This document shows positions 1-9,247 of a DNA stretch of 64,000 nt, in pieces. The DNA comes from Fodinibacter sp963695175 (GTDB lineage: Bacteria; Actinomycetota; Actinomycetes; Actinomycetales; Dermatophilaceae), in assembly GCA_963695175.1 (NCBI GenBank), contig CAVOGG010000003.1, positions 372,001 through 436,000 of the forward strand, written 5' to 3'. The position numbers were made by a program, and so were the translations under genes. Position 1 is the first letter of the stretch; each line of letters opens with the position of its first letter. The notes under the pieces were generated by a model. The model made no database searches. It saw only the letters and a list, made by a program, of their open reading frames with translations, and was not told where the DNA came from.

Positions 1-158
1 GTGACGCCCCGGATGCCGGTGCCCGCGTCGAGCACGAGGGTGGGTGGCGAGTCACGGTCGGCCGAGACGGCGAGGCAGGAGGTGTTGCCGCCGTAGCGGA
101 CGAAGTCGGGGCCGGGTGCGCACACCGAGCCACGCACACCGAGGAAGTCGACGCGCAC
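1..158 (-). CDS. MBL-fold metallo-hydrolase, N-terminal part (runs off the window)
   Basis: The first 52 codons of a minus-strand gene are present. They read MRVDFLGVRGSVCAPG, then an RYGGNTSC block, then LDAGTGIR. This is the usual N-terminus of PhnP/RNase Z-like metallo-beta-lactamase-fold hydrolases, where a VRGS..PxPG strand precedes RYGGNTSC. The metal-binding HxHxDH motif would lie beyond the window. The GTG start at 158 is chosen because AAGGAGGA sits about 4-10 bases upstream. The gene diverges from the cyclase gene at 277, so the 118-base gap must hold both promoters. The substrate cannot be inferred. Confidence 0.8.
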   Translation of the reverse strand, partial: MRVDFLGVRGSVCAPGPDFVRYGGNTSCLAVSADRDSPPTLVLDAGTGIRGV

Positions 159-276
159 AAGTCCTCCTTGTTCGCCCGCAGACGGCGGATCCGTCGGCTC
201 GACGCCCTGAGCGTGTGGGAGTCTAGCGATTCCGACTGCACCCCGCGCACCGAACTGGCCAACTGGAGCACGACCG

Positions 277-3200
277 ATGACCGACCTGCGTCGCCACGTC
301 CCACCCTTGACGCTGGTCTGGGACGACGAGACCCCCGGTGCGCTGCACCGCACGGTCGACGGCACCCTGGTCTTCGCCGACGTGTCCGGCTTCACCGCAC
401 TCACCGAGCGGCTCTCCCGCCAGGGCCGGATCGGGGCCGAGGAGATCGTCGAGGCGCTCAACCGGGTCTTCGGCCCGATGCTCTCCATCGCGGCGACCCG
501 GGGCGGCGAGCTGCTCAAGTTCGGCGGCGACGCGCTGCTCTTCCTCTTCCGGGGCGAGGACCACCCCGAACAGGCCTGCGACGCAGCGGTCGAGATGCGG
601 GCCTCGCTGCGTGCTGCCGCCGCCGTGCCCACCTCGGCGGGCCGCTTCTCGCTGTCGATGTCGGTGGGCGTGCACGCGGGCGACATCGAGCTCTTCCTCG
701 TCGGCTCCCCCACCCGCGAGCTGCTGGTGCTCGGCCCCGGCGCGAGTGCCGTGGCCATCGCCGAGAAGGCGGCCGAGGCAGGGCAGGTCGTCGTCAGCCC
801 GGCCACTGCGAGCCGGCTGTCGGGCGGGTCCACCCGCCCACGCGACGACGGGGCCCTGCTGCTGCGCCGCCGCCGGCCGCACACGGCGGCGGGCCGCCCG
901 GCATCCGTGCCGCCCGACGCGGAGCAGCGGATGGCGACCCTCTTCCCGACCGCCCTCGGCGAGTTCCTGGCGCCGGGGCCGCCCGACCCCGAGCACCGGG
1001 TCGCCACGATCGCATTCGTGCGATTCTCCGGCACCGACAGCGTTCTCGCACACGAGGGTCCGCAGGCCCTGGCCGAGCGGCTCCATGATCTGGTCAGCAC
1101 CGTCGAGGATGCTCTCGAGGCTGAGGGCGTCACCCTGCTGGCCACCGACCTCGACACCGACGGCGGCAAGTTCTTCCTCGGAACGGGTGTGCCCAACACG
1201 CGCGAGGACGACGAGGGCCGGATGCTGCGGGCGCTGCGCCGGATCGCGGATGCCGACCTGGCCCTCCCGCTACAGCTGGGAGTCAACCGGGGACACGTCT
1301 TCGCGGCGGAGGTCGGTGTCCCGGAGCGCGCGGCCTACTCCGCGATGGGTGACACGACCAACACGGCGGCCCGGATCATGGGCACGGCAGCCGTAGGAGT
1401 GATCCACGCGCACCCGAGCGTGCTGGAGCACTCGCGCACCAGGTTCGCGGTGACCCCGGCCGGGCCCTTCACGATGAAGGGCAAGGCGGTGCCGATGTCC
1501 GTCTACGACGTCGGCGAGGAGGTCGGCACGCGGGAGGGGGTCGACGACTCGCGCCTGCCGTTTCTCGGCCGCGACGAGGAGGCCGCCACCGTGCGGCAGT
1601 CTCTCGATGACGCGCTGTCCGGTCGCGGCGGTGTCATCACCGTCACCGGAGCCACGGGTCTGGGCAAGTCGCGGCTGGCCCATGAGGCGCTCGAGGCCGC
1701 TGCGGCGGACGCCCACCGCCTCGTGCTCCGCGGTGAGCCCTACGGCGTGTCGAGCACCTACCGAATGCTGCGCGACCCCCTGCGCGCCCTCCTCGGGGTG
1801 ACCCGTGCCGCGCCCGAGGACATGGGCCGCGATCTGCTGGTGACCGTCGGGCGGGTGGCTCCCGAGCTGCTGCCCATGGCGCCACTCCTGGCGGACGTGA
1901 TCCAGGTGGTCGTCCCTCCCACGCAGGAGGCCGACCGGATCGACCCTCAGTATCGAGCGGACCGCGCGGCCGACGTCGTCATCGACCTGCTCGGGCGGCT
2001 CGTGCCGGGGCCGCTCGTGCTCGTCATCGAGGAGGCGCACTGGGCGGACGGCGCCTCTGTGGCGCTGCTGGGCAGGCTCGCTTTCGCGACGGCCGGCCGA
2101 CCGTGGGCGGTGCTCGTGGTGCGCCGGGCCGACAAGGGCGGCTTCGCGCCGGAAACCGGTGTACGGGTGGAGATGCACCCCCTGGGCCCCGATGTCATCG
2201 AGCGCCTGGTCATCGCGGCCACGGAGGCCACACCCCTGCGGCCTCACGAGGTGGCCGCCATCGTCGAGCGCGCCGAGGGCAACCCCCTCTTCGTCGAGGA
2301 GGTCACCCGCCTCGCGCTGGGCTCCGGGTCCCTGGCGCAGCTCCCCGAGTCCGTGCACGCGGCCATGAGCACCCAGATCGACGGCCTGTCGCCTCCAGTG
2401 CGGCGCATCATGCGCTACTGCGCCGTCCTGGGCCGCAGCTTCCGGCGCGAAGTGCTCCAGCGAATCCTGGAGTCTGACGAGCTCGTCATCAACGCGCCGA
2501 CTCTGTCAGCGCTCTCGGCCTTCATCGAGTCCGACGGCGACGGGCGGCTCCGCTTCCGCAACAGCCTGGTTCGGGACGCGGCCTACGAAGGGCTCGCGTT
2601 CAGGGTGCGCGCCCGCATCCACGGTAGGGCCGGCGAGGTGCTGGAAGGAGTCAGCACCGACCTCGATGCCGACTCCCCCACCTTGGTCCTGCACTTCGCG
2701 AGGGCCGGTGACGCGGTTCGCACCTGGCGGTACGCGCAGATGGCCGGCGAGCTGGCCCGGCGGTCGTACGCCAACGCCGACGCCGCCGACCACTTCGAGA
2801 CCGCCCTCGACGTGAGCAGGCGGCTGGCGGAGGTCACGGATGCCGACCGGGCCCGACTGTGGACGGTCGTGGGCGAGCTGCGCGAGCTGGCCGGCATGTT
2901 CGACGAGTCGGTCGACGCCTTTCGTCGGGCGGCCGGACTGAGCCGCGACCCGGCCGTGACGGCCGAGATCCTGTCCCTCCAGGCAGCGGCACACCTGCGC
3001 ACCGGTGCCTTCACGAGCACCTTGCGGGTGGTGACGAGGGCACGTGCTCTGCTGGGGGACGGGTCTGCGGACTCGGCGCGCCGCACGAGGGTCCGGCTGG
3101 ACAACCTCACGGCACTGGTTCGGGTGGAGCAGGAGCGGCCGCGTGAGGCCCGGCAGTGGGCCATGCGGGCGATGGAGGAGGCGAGCGAGCTCGGTGAGCA

Positions 3201-4041
3201 CGAGGCCCTGGTCCGCGCGCTCATGCTCATCGACCATGCCGACCACCAGCTCGGAGTTCCGGGTCTCGGCCAGCGGCACCGAGAAGCCCTGGAGATCTGC
3301 ATCGCGCACGGACTTCGGCAGCGCGAGTCAACGGTCAGGATGAACCTCGGCGCCTTCGCGTACTACGCGGGGCACTGGACGGAAGCCGCGCAGTGGTACC
3401 GCTCGGGCCGTCGGGTTGCCCTGGAGGCGGGCAGCGCGTTCGTCGCGGCCCAGACGGACGTGAACCTCGCCGAGCTGCTCATCAACCAGGGCGAGCTGGT
3501 GGAGGCGGAGGAGGTCCTCGTCGATGCCATTCGTGTGCTGCGGGCGTCCGGGGCCGTGATGTTCCTCGCTGAGGGGCAGATGCAGATGGCGCGGCTGTAC
3601 CTCAGCCGGGGCGACCTCGAGGAGGCGACGCGTCGCGCGGCCGACGTGGTGTCGAACTTCTCCGCCCTGCACAACGCCACCAGCGCCCTGGAAGCGGCCC
3701 TCGTCCAGGCGGAGTCGGCGACCCGCGCCGGTCGACCGGAAGAGGCCCTCGCGATCATCGACGTCGCCGAGCGAGAGGCGTACGCCGAGGCGGCCTACTC
3801 GATGCCTCGTACGTGCCTCCAACGCGGCCGGGCCCTGTTGGCGATGGGCCGCGTGGAGGAGGCCGACGAGATGATCACCAGCGGTCTCCTGGCGGCCGGT
3901 GCGCAGAGCCTGCCCTACGAGCAGGCACTCCTGCTGCGGGTCGCCAGCAGTATCGCGCGTCACCGTGGGCAGCACGCCGAGTCGGATGCCGCGATGAAGG
4001 AGGCCGAGGAGCTTCTTGCGGGCCTGGGTGCTCGCGCCTAG
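277..4041 (+). CDS. Tandem class III nucleotidyl cyclase / AAA-type ATPase / TPR protein
   Basis: 1254 residues. Cyclase domain 1 (about 29-190) has FADVSGFTAL with metal-ligand Asp35 and KFGGD with Asp85, but no NxxxR motif. Cyclase domain 2 (about 240-410) lacks the first metal Asp (it reads FVRFSG) but keeps GDTTNTAARI at about 357-366, with the transition-state Asn and Arg, and a Lys in DGGKFF near 297. The halves therefore look complementary. A P-loop ATPase follows (GATGLGKS at 458-465; Walker B VLVIEEAHWAD near 583-592), then a long helical TPR-like region to the end. The order cyclase-cyclase-NTPase-TPR matches animal soluble adenylyl cyclase and some mycobacterial multidomain cyclases. 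It probably makes cAMP in the cytosol; the activating signal is unknown. GGAG at 263-266 precedes the ATG. Confidence 0.9.
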   Translation: MTDLRRHVPPLTLVWDDETPGALHRTVDGTLVFADVSGFTALTERLSRQGRIGAEEIVEALNRVFGPMLSIAATRGGELLKFGGDALLFLFRGEDHPEQACDAAVEMRASLRAAAAVPTSAGRFSLSMSVGVHAGDIELFLVGSPTRELLVLGPGASAVAIAEKAAEAGQVVVSPATASRLSGGSTRPRDDGALLLRRRRPHTAAGRPASVPPDAEQRMATLFPTALGEFLAPGPPDPEHRVATIAFVRFSGTDSVLAHEGPQALAERLHDLVSTVEDALEAEGVTLLATDLDTDGGKFFLGTGVPNTREDDEGRMLRALRRIADADLALPLQLGVNRGHVFAAEVGVPERAAYSAMGDTTNTAARIMGTAAVGVIHAHPSVLEHSRTRFAVTPAGPFTMKGKAVPMSVYDVGEEVGTREGVDDSRLPFLGRDEEAATVRQSLDDALSGRGGVITVTGATGLGKSRLAHEALEAAAADAHRLVLRGEPYGVSSTYRMLRDPLRALLGVTRAAPEDMGRDLLVTVGRVAPELLPMAPLLADVIQVVVPPTQEADRIDPQYRADRAADVVIDLLGRLVPGPLVLVIEEAHWADGASVALLGRLAFATAGRPWAVLVVRRADKGGFAPETGVRVEMHPLGPDVIERLVIAATEATPLRPHEVAAIVERAEGNPLFVEEVTRLALGSGSLAQLPESVHAAMSTQIDGLSPPVRRIMRYCAVLGRSFRREVLQRILESDELVINAPTLSALSAFIESDGDGRLRFRNSLVRDAAYEGLAFRVRARIHGRAGEVLEGVSTDLDADSPTLVLHFARAGDAVRTWRYAQMAGELARRSYANADAADHFETALDVSRRLAEVTDADRARLWTVVGELRELAGMFDESVDAFRRAAGLSRDPAVTAEILSLQAAAHLRTGAFTSTLRVVTRARALLGDGSADSARRTRVRLDNLTALVRVEQERPREARQWAMRAMEEASELGEHEALVRALMLIDHADHQLGVPGLGQRHREALEICIAHGLRQRESTVRMNLGAFAYYAGHWTEAAQWYRSGRRVALEAGSAFVAAQTDVNLAELLINQGELVEAEEVLVDAIRVLRASGAVMFLAEGQMQMARLYLSRGDLEEATRRAADVVSNFSALHNATSALEAALVQAESATRAGRPEEALAIIDVAEREAYAEAAYSMPRTCLQRGRALLAMGRVEEADEMITSGLLAAGAQSLPYEQALLLRVASSIARHRGQHAESDAAMKEAEELLAGLGARA

Positions 4042-4071
4042 GTTCGGCCCAGGGGACCGTGCGGACGGGGA

Positions 4072-5484
4072 CTACCACCCCAGGCGAGCATCCCCGTAGA
4101 CGTAGACCTTGTCGTTGACGCTGACGTAGTCGTCCGCCGTGCTGGGCACGCCGTCCTTCGCGACGGACTGACGGGAGATCAGGCAGGCGTACTGGGTCCC
4201 GGCGAGGTCGGGCTCCTGGTCCAGCGCGGCGGGCAGCAGACCGGTGTACCCGAGGAACTGACCGTTCGCGTCGTAGGTGGCGTCGGGGCACCAGCCCAGC
4301 GTGGTGATCTCGGGTGACACGTCACCGTCGGGGTACTCGTAGTCGATCTTGAGGGCCGGCAGAGCGGCGCTCCCCGCGGTGGGGGCCGCCTTCCACGTCA
4401 GGTTCCAGATGAACTGGGCACTCGTCTGGCTGTTGACCGGCTTGACGAACTGGGCGAACTGCGGGCCGTTGCCGATGGCGTAGGGCAGCACGCGGCAGGG
4501 CTCCGTGCCGTCGGCGTTGGGCAGCCGGAAGACGGTGACCTGCGGGGCGTCGCCGTTCGCGACGGCCGCCTTGCTGGTCTCGCCGCAGCCGAGGGTGTCC
4601 GCCGCGATCTCGAGGATCGAGGCGTTCGGGGTGGGCACCGGGGCGGCGGGCTGGACGGCGCCGTCAGCGCCACCCTCGAGGGAGAAGGACCCCACGAGGG
4701 CCTTGAGCGTGAGGGTGTCGAAGAAGACGCCGTCGTCGGCGCCGAGTCCACGAGGGGGCGCTGACCGGCCAGCGGCAGTTGTCGTTGACCCCGCTGTCGG
4801 GCCCGGAGTCGGACGACGAGTTGCAGGCGAACGGGGCGTGGTCGGCGACGGGCGGCTTACCGATGCTGGAGCCGCTCTGCAGCTCGTAGGTGCCGACGAC
4901 CGTCGCGCCGAGCCGGGCCGTCGCGAGGATGCGGGCGCTGCCCTTGAGCTCGACGTCGAGGTACGCGGAGGTCGCGACGGCGTCGGGGCCGAGGGCGCGT
5001 GACGCAGCCCCTGGCCGAGGCCCAGCTCGAGGGACTCCGACGGGGCGCCGACCTGGTAGCAGGACACGCCGCTCTTCTTCTCCTTCACCCCGATGGACCC
5101 ACCGAGGTACGAGGCCAGCGTGGCGCTCGCGGCTCCCCCGGTCGACCCACGCAGGGTGAGCAGCTGGCTGGTGGCCGCGCCGAGGTTGACGCCGCAGTCG
5201 GCGGCCGGGGCCAGCGTCTGCGCCGCGCCCTGCTGGCCGGCGGCGGTGTTGAGGGTGATCCGCGAGGTGGTGCCGGTCTGCACGGCCAGCCAGGCCGGGG
5301 CGAAGCTCGGCGTGCCGATCGTGGCGGCGGGCTGCGCGGTCACGGCGCCGGCCTGCCGGTCGGGCAGGTGACCCACCACGAGCGCCAGCGGGACCACCGC
5401 CACCGCGAGGACGGCGCCGGCGGCCTTGAGCGCCGAAGGGCGGTGGGGGGTGGAGAAGTCGTCGGGTCCTGGGCGTTCGGGCAT
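4072..5484 (-). CDS. Membrane-anchored or secreted protein of unknown function, two frame breaks
   Basis: The start is ATG 5484, with AGGGAG about 10 bases upstream. The product opens with a short polar tail, then one hydrophobic segment (about residues 18-38, AAGAVLAVAVVPLALVVGHL), and then an extracytoplasmic Ala/Thr/Gly-rich region with scattered Cys (DCGVN, SGVSCYQ, TLGCGE, EPCRVL, LGWCPD, YACLIS). Between about 5000 and 4755 the open frame is Arg/Pro/Ser-rich nonsense. The next frame over that stretch gives natural sequence (DAVATSAYLDVELKGS, FACNSSSDSGPDSG). Two compensating indels are therefore likely: a missing G in the CACGCGCCC context and an extra C in a C5 run. No family was recognised. 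It lies between the cyclase and fatty-acid genes. Confidence 0.7.
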   Translation of the reverse strand: MPERPGPDDFSTPHRPSALKAAGAVLAVAVVPLALVVGHLPDRQAGAVTAQPAATIGTPSFAPAWLAVQTGTTSRITLNTAAGQQGAAQTLAPAADCGVNLGAATSQLLTLRGSTGGAASATLASYLGGSIGVKEKKSGVSCYQVGAPSESLELGLGQGLRHAPSAPTPSRPPRTSTSSSRAAPASSRRPGSARRSSAPTSCRAAPASVSRPSPTTPRSPATRRPTPGPTAGSTTTAAGRSAPPRGLGADDGVFFDTLTLKALVGSFSLEGGADGAVQPAAPVPTPNASILEIAADTLGCGETSKAAVANGDAPQVTVFRLPNADGTEPCRVLPYAIGNGPQFAQFVKPVNSQTSAQFIWNLTWKAAPTAGSAALPALKIDYEYPDGDVSPEITTLGWCPDATYDANGQFLGYTGLLPAALDQEPDLAGTQYACLISRQSVAKDGVPSTADDYVSVNDKVYVYGDARLGW

Positions 5485-5659
5485 CTCAAGCTCTCCCTGC
5501 AAGGCGGTTCGCGCCTGGCCCCAGCGCAGGCCTGCCAAGTAGAGCGGACCGGCCGGCGATCATCGCTGCACGACCCCGGACCACGGCGCCCGAGTGAGGT
5601 CACCGTATCGGCGGCTCGCCGTGTCTCGCCATGGCCCGATCGGGCCATTGCATCGTCAA

Positions 5660-6535
5660 CTAGTCTGCGGTAGGCCGGGCCTCCCGGCCCTCGAGGGTGA
5701 GCACGAGGTGCCCTTGGGTCGCGTCCTTGGCCGACCGCAGCCCGGCGGTCAGCGTGTCGGCGTCGCGGTCGACGACGAGCTCGACGGTGCTCGGCAGGAA
5801 CACCGGGGTCGTGAACCACACGCTGCTGCTGGACGGCCCGAGCGACGTGCGACCCAGGGCGGCGAGGGTGCGCGCGTAGGTCCACATGCCGTGCGCGATC
5901 TGGCGCGGGAAGCCCATCGCCTTGGCGCTGAGGGCATGCAGGTGGATCGGGTTGACGTCGCCCGACACCCCGGCGTAGGAGCGGCCGAGGTCGTCGGGCA
6001 GCCGCCAGCGGGCGGCCGCCGGCCCCTCCGGCAGTGCGGGTGGCGCGTCGCGGCGCGGGGCGTCCGGGGTGCCCTTCCCCCGGCTCAGGTAGACGCTGTC
6101 GCACTCCCAGACCAGCTCGTCATCAACCCTGGCCTCCACCCGCACGTCGAGGGTGCGGCCCCGCCGGTGCGGGCGCAGGGCGCCCGCGGTCACCGACAGC
6201 GTGAGCGGGTCCGCGGCATCCAGCCGCCGGTGGGTCGTGACCCGGTTGCCCAGGTGCACGATGCCCGGCAGCGGCACCGGGAAGTCGCGGCGGGCCATCA
6301 GCGCCGTCTGCACCGGGAAGGCGAGCACCCAGGGGTAGGGCTGCGGGAGGGTGTCGTCGACGGCGTAGCCGGTGAGCCGCTGGTACGCCGCGAGCCGGTC
6401 GCGGTCGACCTGCACCCCCTCGACGACGAGGGTGCGGTCGGGCACCGTGTCACCGCGCGGGAGCCTGGCCGTGAGGGCGGCCCGCACGAGCAGCGGGGCG
6501 GTGGACGGCATCCCCGAGAGGGTCTCGACGGCCAT
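5660..6535 (-). CDS. htdX: MaoC-like (R)-specific enoyl/3-hydroxyacyl dehydratase, HtdX type
   Basis: 291 residues with the double hot-dog layout of mycobacterial HtdX. The hydratase-2 signature SYAGVSGDVNPIHLHA lies near residues 185-200, with the catalytic Asp and His in GDVNPIH, followed by AKAMGFPRQIAHGMW. It would interconvert 3-hydroxyacyl and trans-2-enoyl thioesters. The start ATG overlaps the stop of the fabG4-like gene (TGATG), so the two are translationally coupled. The gene order fadA2-fabG4-htdX matches Mycobacterium tuberculosis Rv0243-Rv0242c-Rv0241c, which is the main reason for using the symbol. The substrate chain length cannot be read from sequence. Confidence 0.88.
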   Translation of the reverse strand: MAVETLSGMPSTAPLLVRAALTARLPRGDTVPDRTLVVEGVQVDRDRLAAYQRLTGYAVDDTLPQPYPWVLAFPVQTALMARRDFPVPLPGIVHLGNRVTTHRRLDAADPLTLSVTAGALRPHRRGRTLDVRVEARVDDELVWECDSVYLSRGKGTPDAPRRDAPPALPEGPAAARWRLPDDLGRSYAGVSGDVNPIHLHALSAKAMGFPRQIAHGMWTYARTLAALGRTSLGPSSSSVWFTTPVFLPSTVELVVDRDADTLTAGLRSAKDATQGHLVLTLEGREARPTAD

Positions 6536-7882
6536 CAGGCGCCGAGCAGGCTCTGGCCGCAGACTCGCACGACGTTGCCGCTCACGCTCGACTGCGCGTC
6601 CGAGGCGAAGTAGGCGATCGTCTCTGCCACGTCGACCGGCAGGCCGCCCTGCGACAGGCTGTTCAGTCGTCGCCCGAGCTCACGGGTCGCGAACGGGATC
6701 CGGGCCGTCATCTCGGTCTCGATGAACCCTGGAGCGACGGCGTTGACCGTGATGCCGCGACGCTGCAGCGCCTTGTCGGCCGCGTAGGCGTCGACGAGCC
6801 CGATGACCCCCGCCTTGGAGGCCGCGTAGTTGCTCTGGCCACGGTTGCCGGCGATGCCCGCGATCGACGACACGAGCACGACGTGCCCGCCCTGCCGCAG
6901 GCCGTCCTTGCCGAGGAAGGCCTCGTTCATCCTCAGGATCGAGCCGAGGTTGACGTCGATGACGCGAGGCCCAGCGATCGGCATCGGTGTTGGCGAGCAG
7001 CTTGTCGCGGGTGATGCCGGCGTTGTGCACGACGATGTCGAGCCCGCCGTGGCGGGTGCGGGCGTGGTCGAGGATGCGCCGACCGGCTTCCGGCGCGGTG
7101 ACGTCGGCCTGCAGCGCGGTGCCACCGATCTCGTTCGCGACCGACGCCAGGCTCGCACCGGCCGACGGGACGTCGACGCAGACGACGGTGGCGCCGTCGC
7201 GCGCGAGGGCGCGAGCGATCTCGGCCCCGATGCCGCGGGCCGCCCCGGTGACGACAGCGACCTTCCCGACGAGGGGGCGGTCGCCGGAGGCGGCGACGGG
7301 AGCGCCCCTGCCGACGCGGAACACCTGGGCATCGACGTATGCGGAACGCGCCGACAGCAGGAACTCGACGGTGCCCAGGGCCGCGGCCTCGGAGCCGTCT
7401 GCGACGAGCACGAGGTTGGCGGTCGCCCCGGCCCGCAGCTCCTTGGCCACCGAGCGGGTGATGCCCTCGAGCGCCCGCTGCGCCGCACGCTGCGCGGGGG
7501 AACCGGCCAGCGCAGGGTCACGCCCGATGACGACGACCCTGGCGCAGCGGCCGAGCCGCTTCAGGGCGGGGCCGACGGTGGCCCGGAGCGCCTCCAGGTC
7601 GGCCGGCCCCTGCGCGGCAGTGAGGTCGACGACAACGCCGCCGAGCCGCCCCGCCTCGGGCACCTCCTCGACCAGGGTGGCCCCGGCTCCGGTCAGGCCG
7701 TCGCGCAGCGCGGCCAGGGCCGGGGTGTCGGCGTGGCCCCCGACGAGCACCGGGCCGTCGACGAGCGGGCGGCCGGGCACCTGGCGGCGCAGGGCCACCG
7801 GCTGGGGTAGCCCGAGGGTGGTCGCGAGCTTCTTGCCGAGGCCGGAGGAGACGAAGGCCGTGTAGCCGTCGCGGTGCGCCAT
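6535..7882 (-). CDS. fabG4: High-molecular-weight 3-oxoacyl reductase, FabG4 type, one frame break
   Basis: A two-domain reductase of about 449 residues after correction. The N-terminal 200 residues form a degenerate Rossmann-like domain. The C-terminal half is a classical SDR: TGAARGIG cofactor loop, NAG, catalytic Ser in VSSIAGIAGN, YAASK Tyr/Lys pair, and PGFIETEM. Near 6965 the frame shifts: TDADRWAS continues as VIDVNLGSILRMNE only if one C is removed from CTCGCGTC. FabG4 (Rv0242c) has the same length and domain order and reduces 3-oxoacyl thioesters with NADH. It starts 1 base after the thiolase stop and overlaps htdX by 1 base, so all three are one operon. The indel is probably a sequence error, because both halves are fully conserved. 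Confidence 0.88.
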
Positions 7883-7883
7883 C

Positions 7884-9167
7884 TCAGGCCGCCTCGAGGA
7901 TCGCCACGACGCCCTGGCCGCCGGCGGCGCAGATCGAGATCAGGCCGCGCGAGCCCGGCCCCTTCTCGTGGAGCATCGTCGCCAGCGTCGCGACGATGCG
8001 CCCGCCGGTGGCGGCGAACGGGTGTCCGGCGGCGAGCGACGAGCCGTTGACGTTGAGGCGGGTGCGGTCGATGGCCCCGAGGGGGCCGTCGAGCCCGAGC
8101 CGCTGCCGGCAGAAGTCGTCGTCCTCCCACGCGGCCAGCGTCGAGAGCACGGTGGCGGCGAACGCCTCGTGGATCTCGTAGAAGTCGAAGTCCTGCAGCG
8201 ACAGGCCGTTGCGGGCGAGCAGGCGCGGGACGGCGTACGCCGGCGCCATGAGCAGGCCCTCGTCGCCGGTGACGTAGTCGACCGCGGCCGTCTCGCCGTC
8301 GACGAACCAGGCCAGCGGGGTCAGCCCGTGCGCCGCCGCCCACTCCTCGGAGCCCAGCAGCACCGCGGAGGCGCCGTCGGTGAGGGGCGTCGAGTTTCCG
8401 GCGGTCATCGTCGCCCCCTCACCCTTGCCGAAGACCGGCTTCAGCGAGCCGAGCTTCTCCAGGGTCGAGTCGGGGCGCAGGTTCTGGTCGCGGGTGAGGC
8501 CGAGGTAGGGCGTCAGCAGGTCGTCGAAGAAGCCGCGGTCGTAGGCGGCGGCGAGGTTGTGGTGGCTGGCCAGCGCCAGGGCGTCCTGGTCCTCTCGGGT
8601 CACGCCCCACCGCCGTGCGGTGACCGCCATGTGCTCGCCCATCGACAGCCCGGTGCGCGGCTCGGTGTTGGCCGGCACCTGGATGCCGAGGTCGGTCGGC
8701 CGGAAGGCCAGCGCCGCCATCGCCTTGTCCGTCGAGCTCTTCGCGCGGTTCATCCGCAGCAGCTTGCGACGCAGCTTCTCGGGCACCACGACCGGCGCGT
8801 CCGAGGCCGAGTCCGCGCCACCGGCGATGCCGGAGTCGACCTGGCCCAGCGCGATCTTGTTCGCGACGAGGATGGCGGCCTCGAGCCCGGTGCCGCACGC
8901 CTGGGTGATGTCGTAGGCGGGGGTGGCCGGCGACAGGCTCGAGCCGAGCACCGCCTCGCGGGTGAGGTTGAAGTCGCGGCTGTGCTTGATCACCGCGCCG
9001 GCCACGACCTCGCCGAGCCGCTCACCGGCCAGGCCGTGGCGGGCGATCAGGCCCTCGAGGGCGGCGGTCAGCATGTCCTGGTTGGACGCCTCCGCGTAGG
9101 CGCCGAACTGGCGGGCGAAGGGGATCCGGTTGCCGCCGAGGACGGCGGCGCGGCGGGTGGAAGTCAC
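7884..9167 (-). CDS. fadA2: Acetyl-CoA C-acyltransferase (thiolase), FadA2/FadI type
   Basis: 427 residues, full length for the FadI-like thiolase branch. The nucleophile Cys is in QACGTGLEA (about residue 91). HEAFAATVL carries the active-site His, SLAAGHPFAATGGR is the GHP loop, and CAAGGQGVV near the C-terminus holds the second catalytic Cys. It catalyses reversible thiolytic cleavage or condensation of 3-oxoacyl-CoA, the last step of beta-oxidation. The GTG start at 9167 has AAGGAG about 10 bases upstream. It heads the operon that continues into fabG4 and htdX, and it diverges from a TetR gene whose likely operator lies in the 80-base gap between them. Confidence 0.93.
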   Translation of the reverse strand: MTSTRRAAVLGGNRIPFARQFGAYAEASNQDMLTAALEGLIARHGLAGERLGEVVAGAVIKHSRDFNLTREAVLGSSLSPATPAYDITQACGTGLEAAILVANKIALGQVDSGIAGGADSASDAPVVVPEKLRRKLLRMNRAKSSTDKAMAALAFRPTDLGIQVPANTEPRTGLSMGEHMAVTARRWGVTREDQDALALASHHNLAAAYDRGFFDDLLTPYLGLTRDQNLRPDSTLEKLGSLKPVFGKGEGATMTAGNSTPLTDGASAVLLGSEEWAAAHGLTPLAWFVDGETAAVDYVTGDEGLLMAPAYAVPRLLARNGLSLQDFDFYEIHEAFAATVLSTLAAWEDDDFCRQRLGLDGPLGAIDRTRLNVNGSSLAAGHPFAATGGRIVATLATMLHEKGPGSRGLISICAAGGQGVVAILEAA

Positions 9168-9209
9168 CGGTCTGGCTCCTTGCGATGGGGAAAGGTATCC
9201 GGTACGGAA

Positions 9210-9238
9210 GGTAACAGGTACCGGCGGTTCCTGCTACC
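9210..9238. promoter_or_regulatory. Imperfect palindrome, candidate TetR operator
   Basis: GGTAACAGGTACC, a 3-base spacer GGC, then GGTTCCTGCTACC: two 13-base arms matching at 11 positions as an inverted repeat. It lies between the divergent thiolase operon and the TetR gene and ends 10 bases before the TetR GTG. Two more GGTA words occur just upstream (9194 and 9201). Placement and symmetry fit an autoregulated TetR site controlling both transcripts; binding is inferred. Confidence 0.6.
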
Positions 9239-9247
9239 GTCCGGGGC

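Noticed and set aside
36..276. Possible riboswitch or attenuator upstream of the cyclase gene
   Set aside because: No recognisable aptamer pattern; most of the stretch codes for the divergent hydrolase.
223..1086. Long minus-strand open frame opposite the cyclase gene
   Set aside because: Shadow of a high-GC gene; Arg/Gly/Ala-rich, no family motif, no ribosome site.
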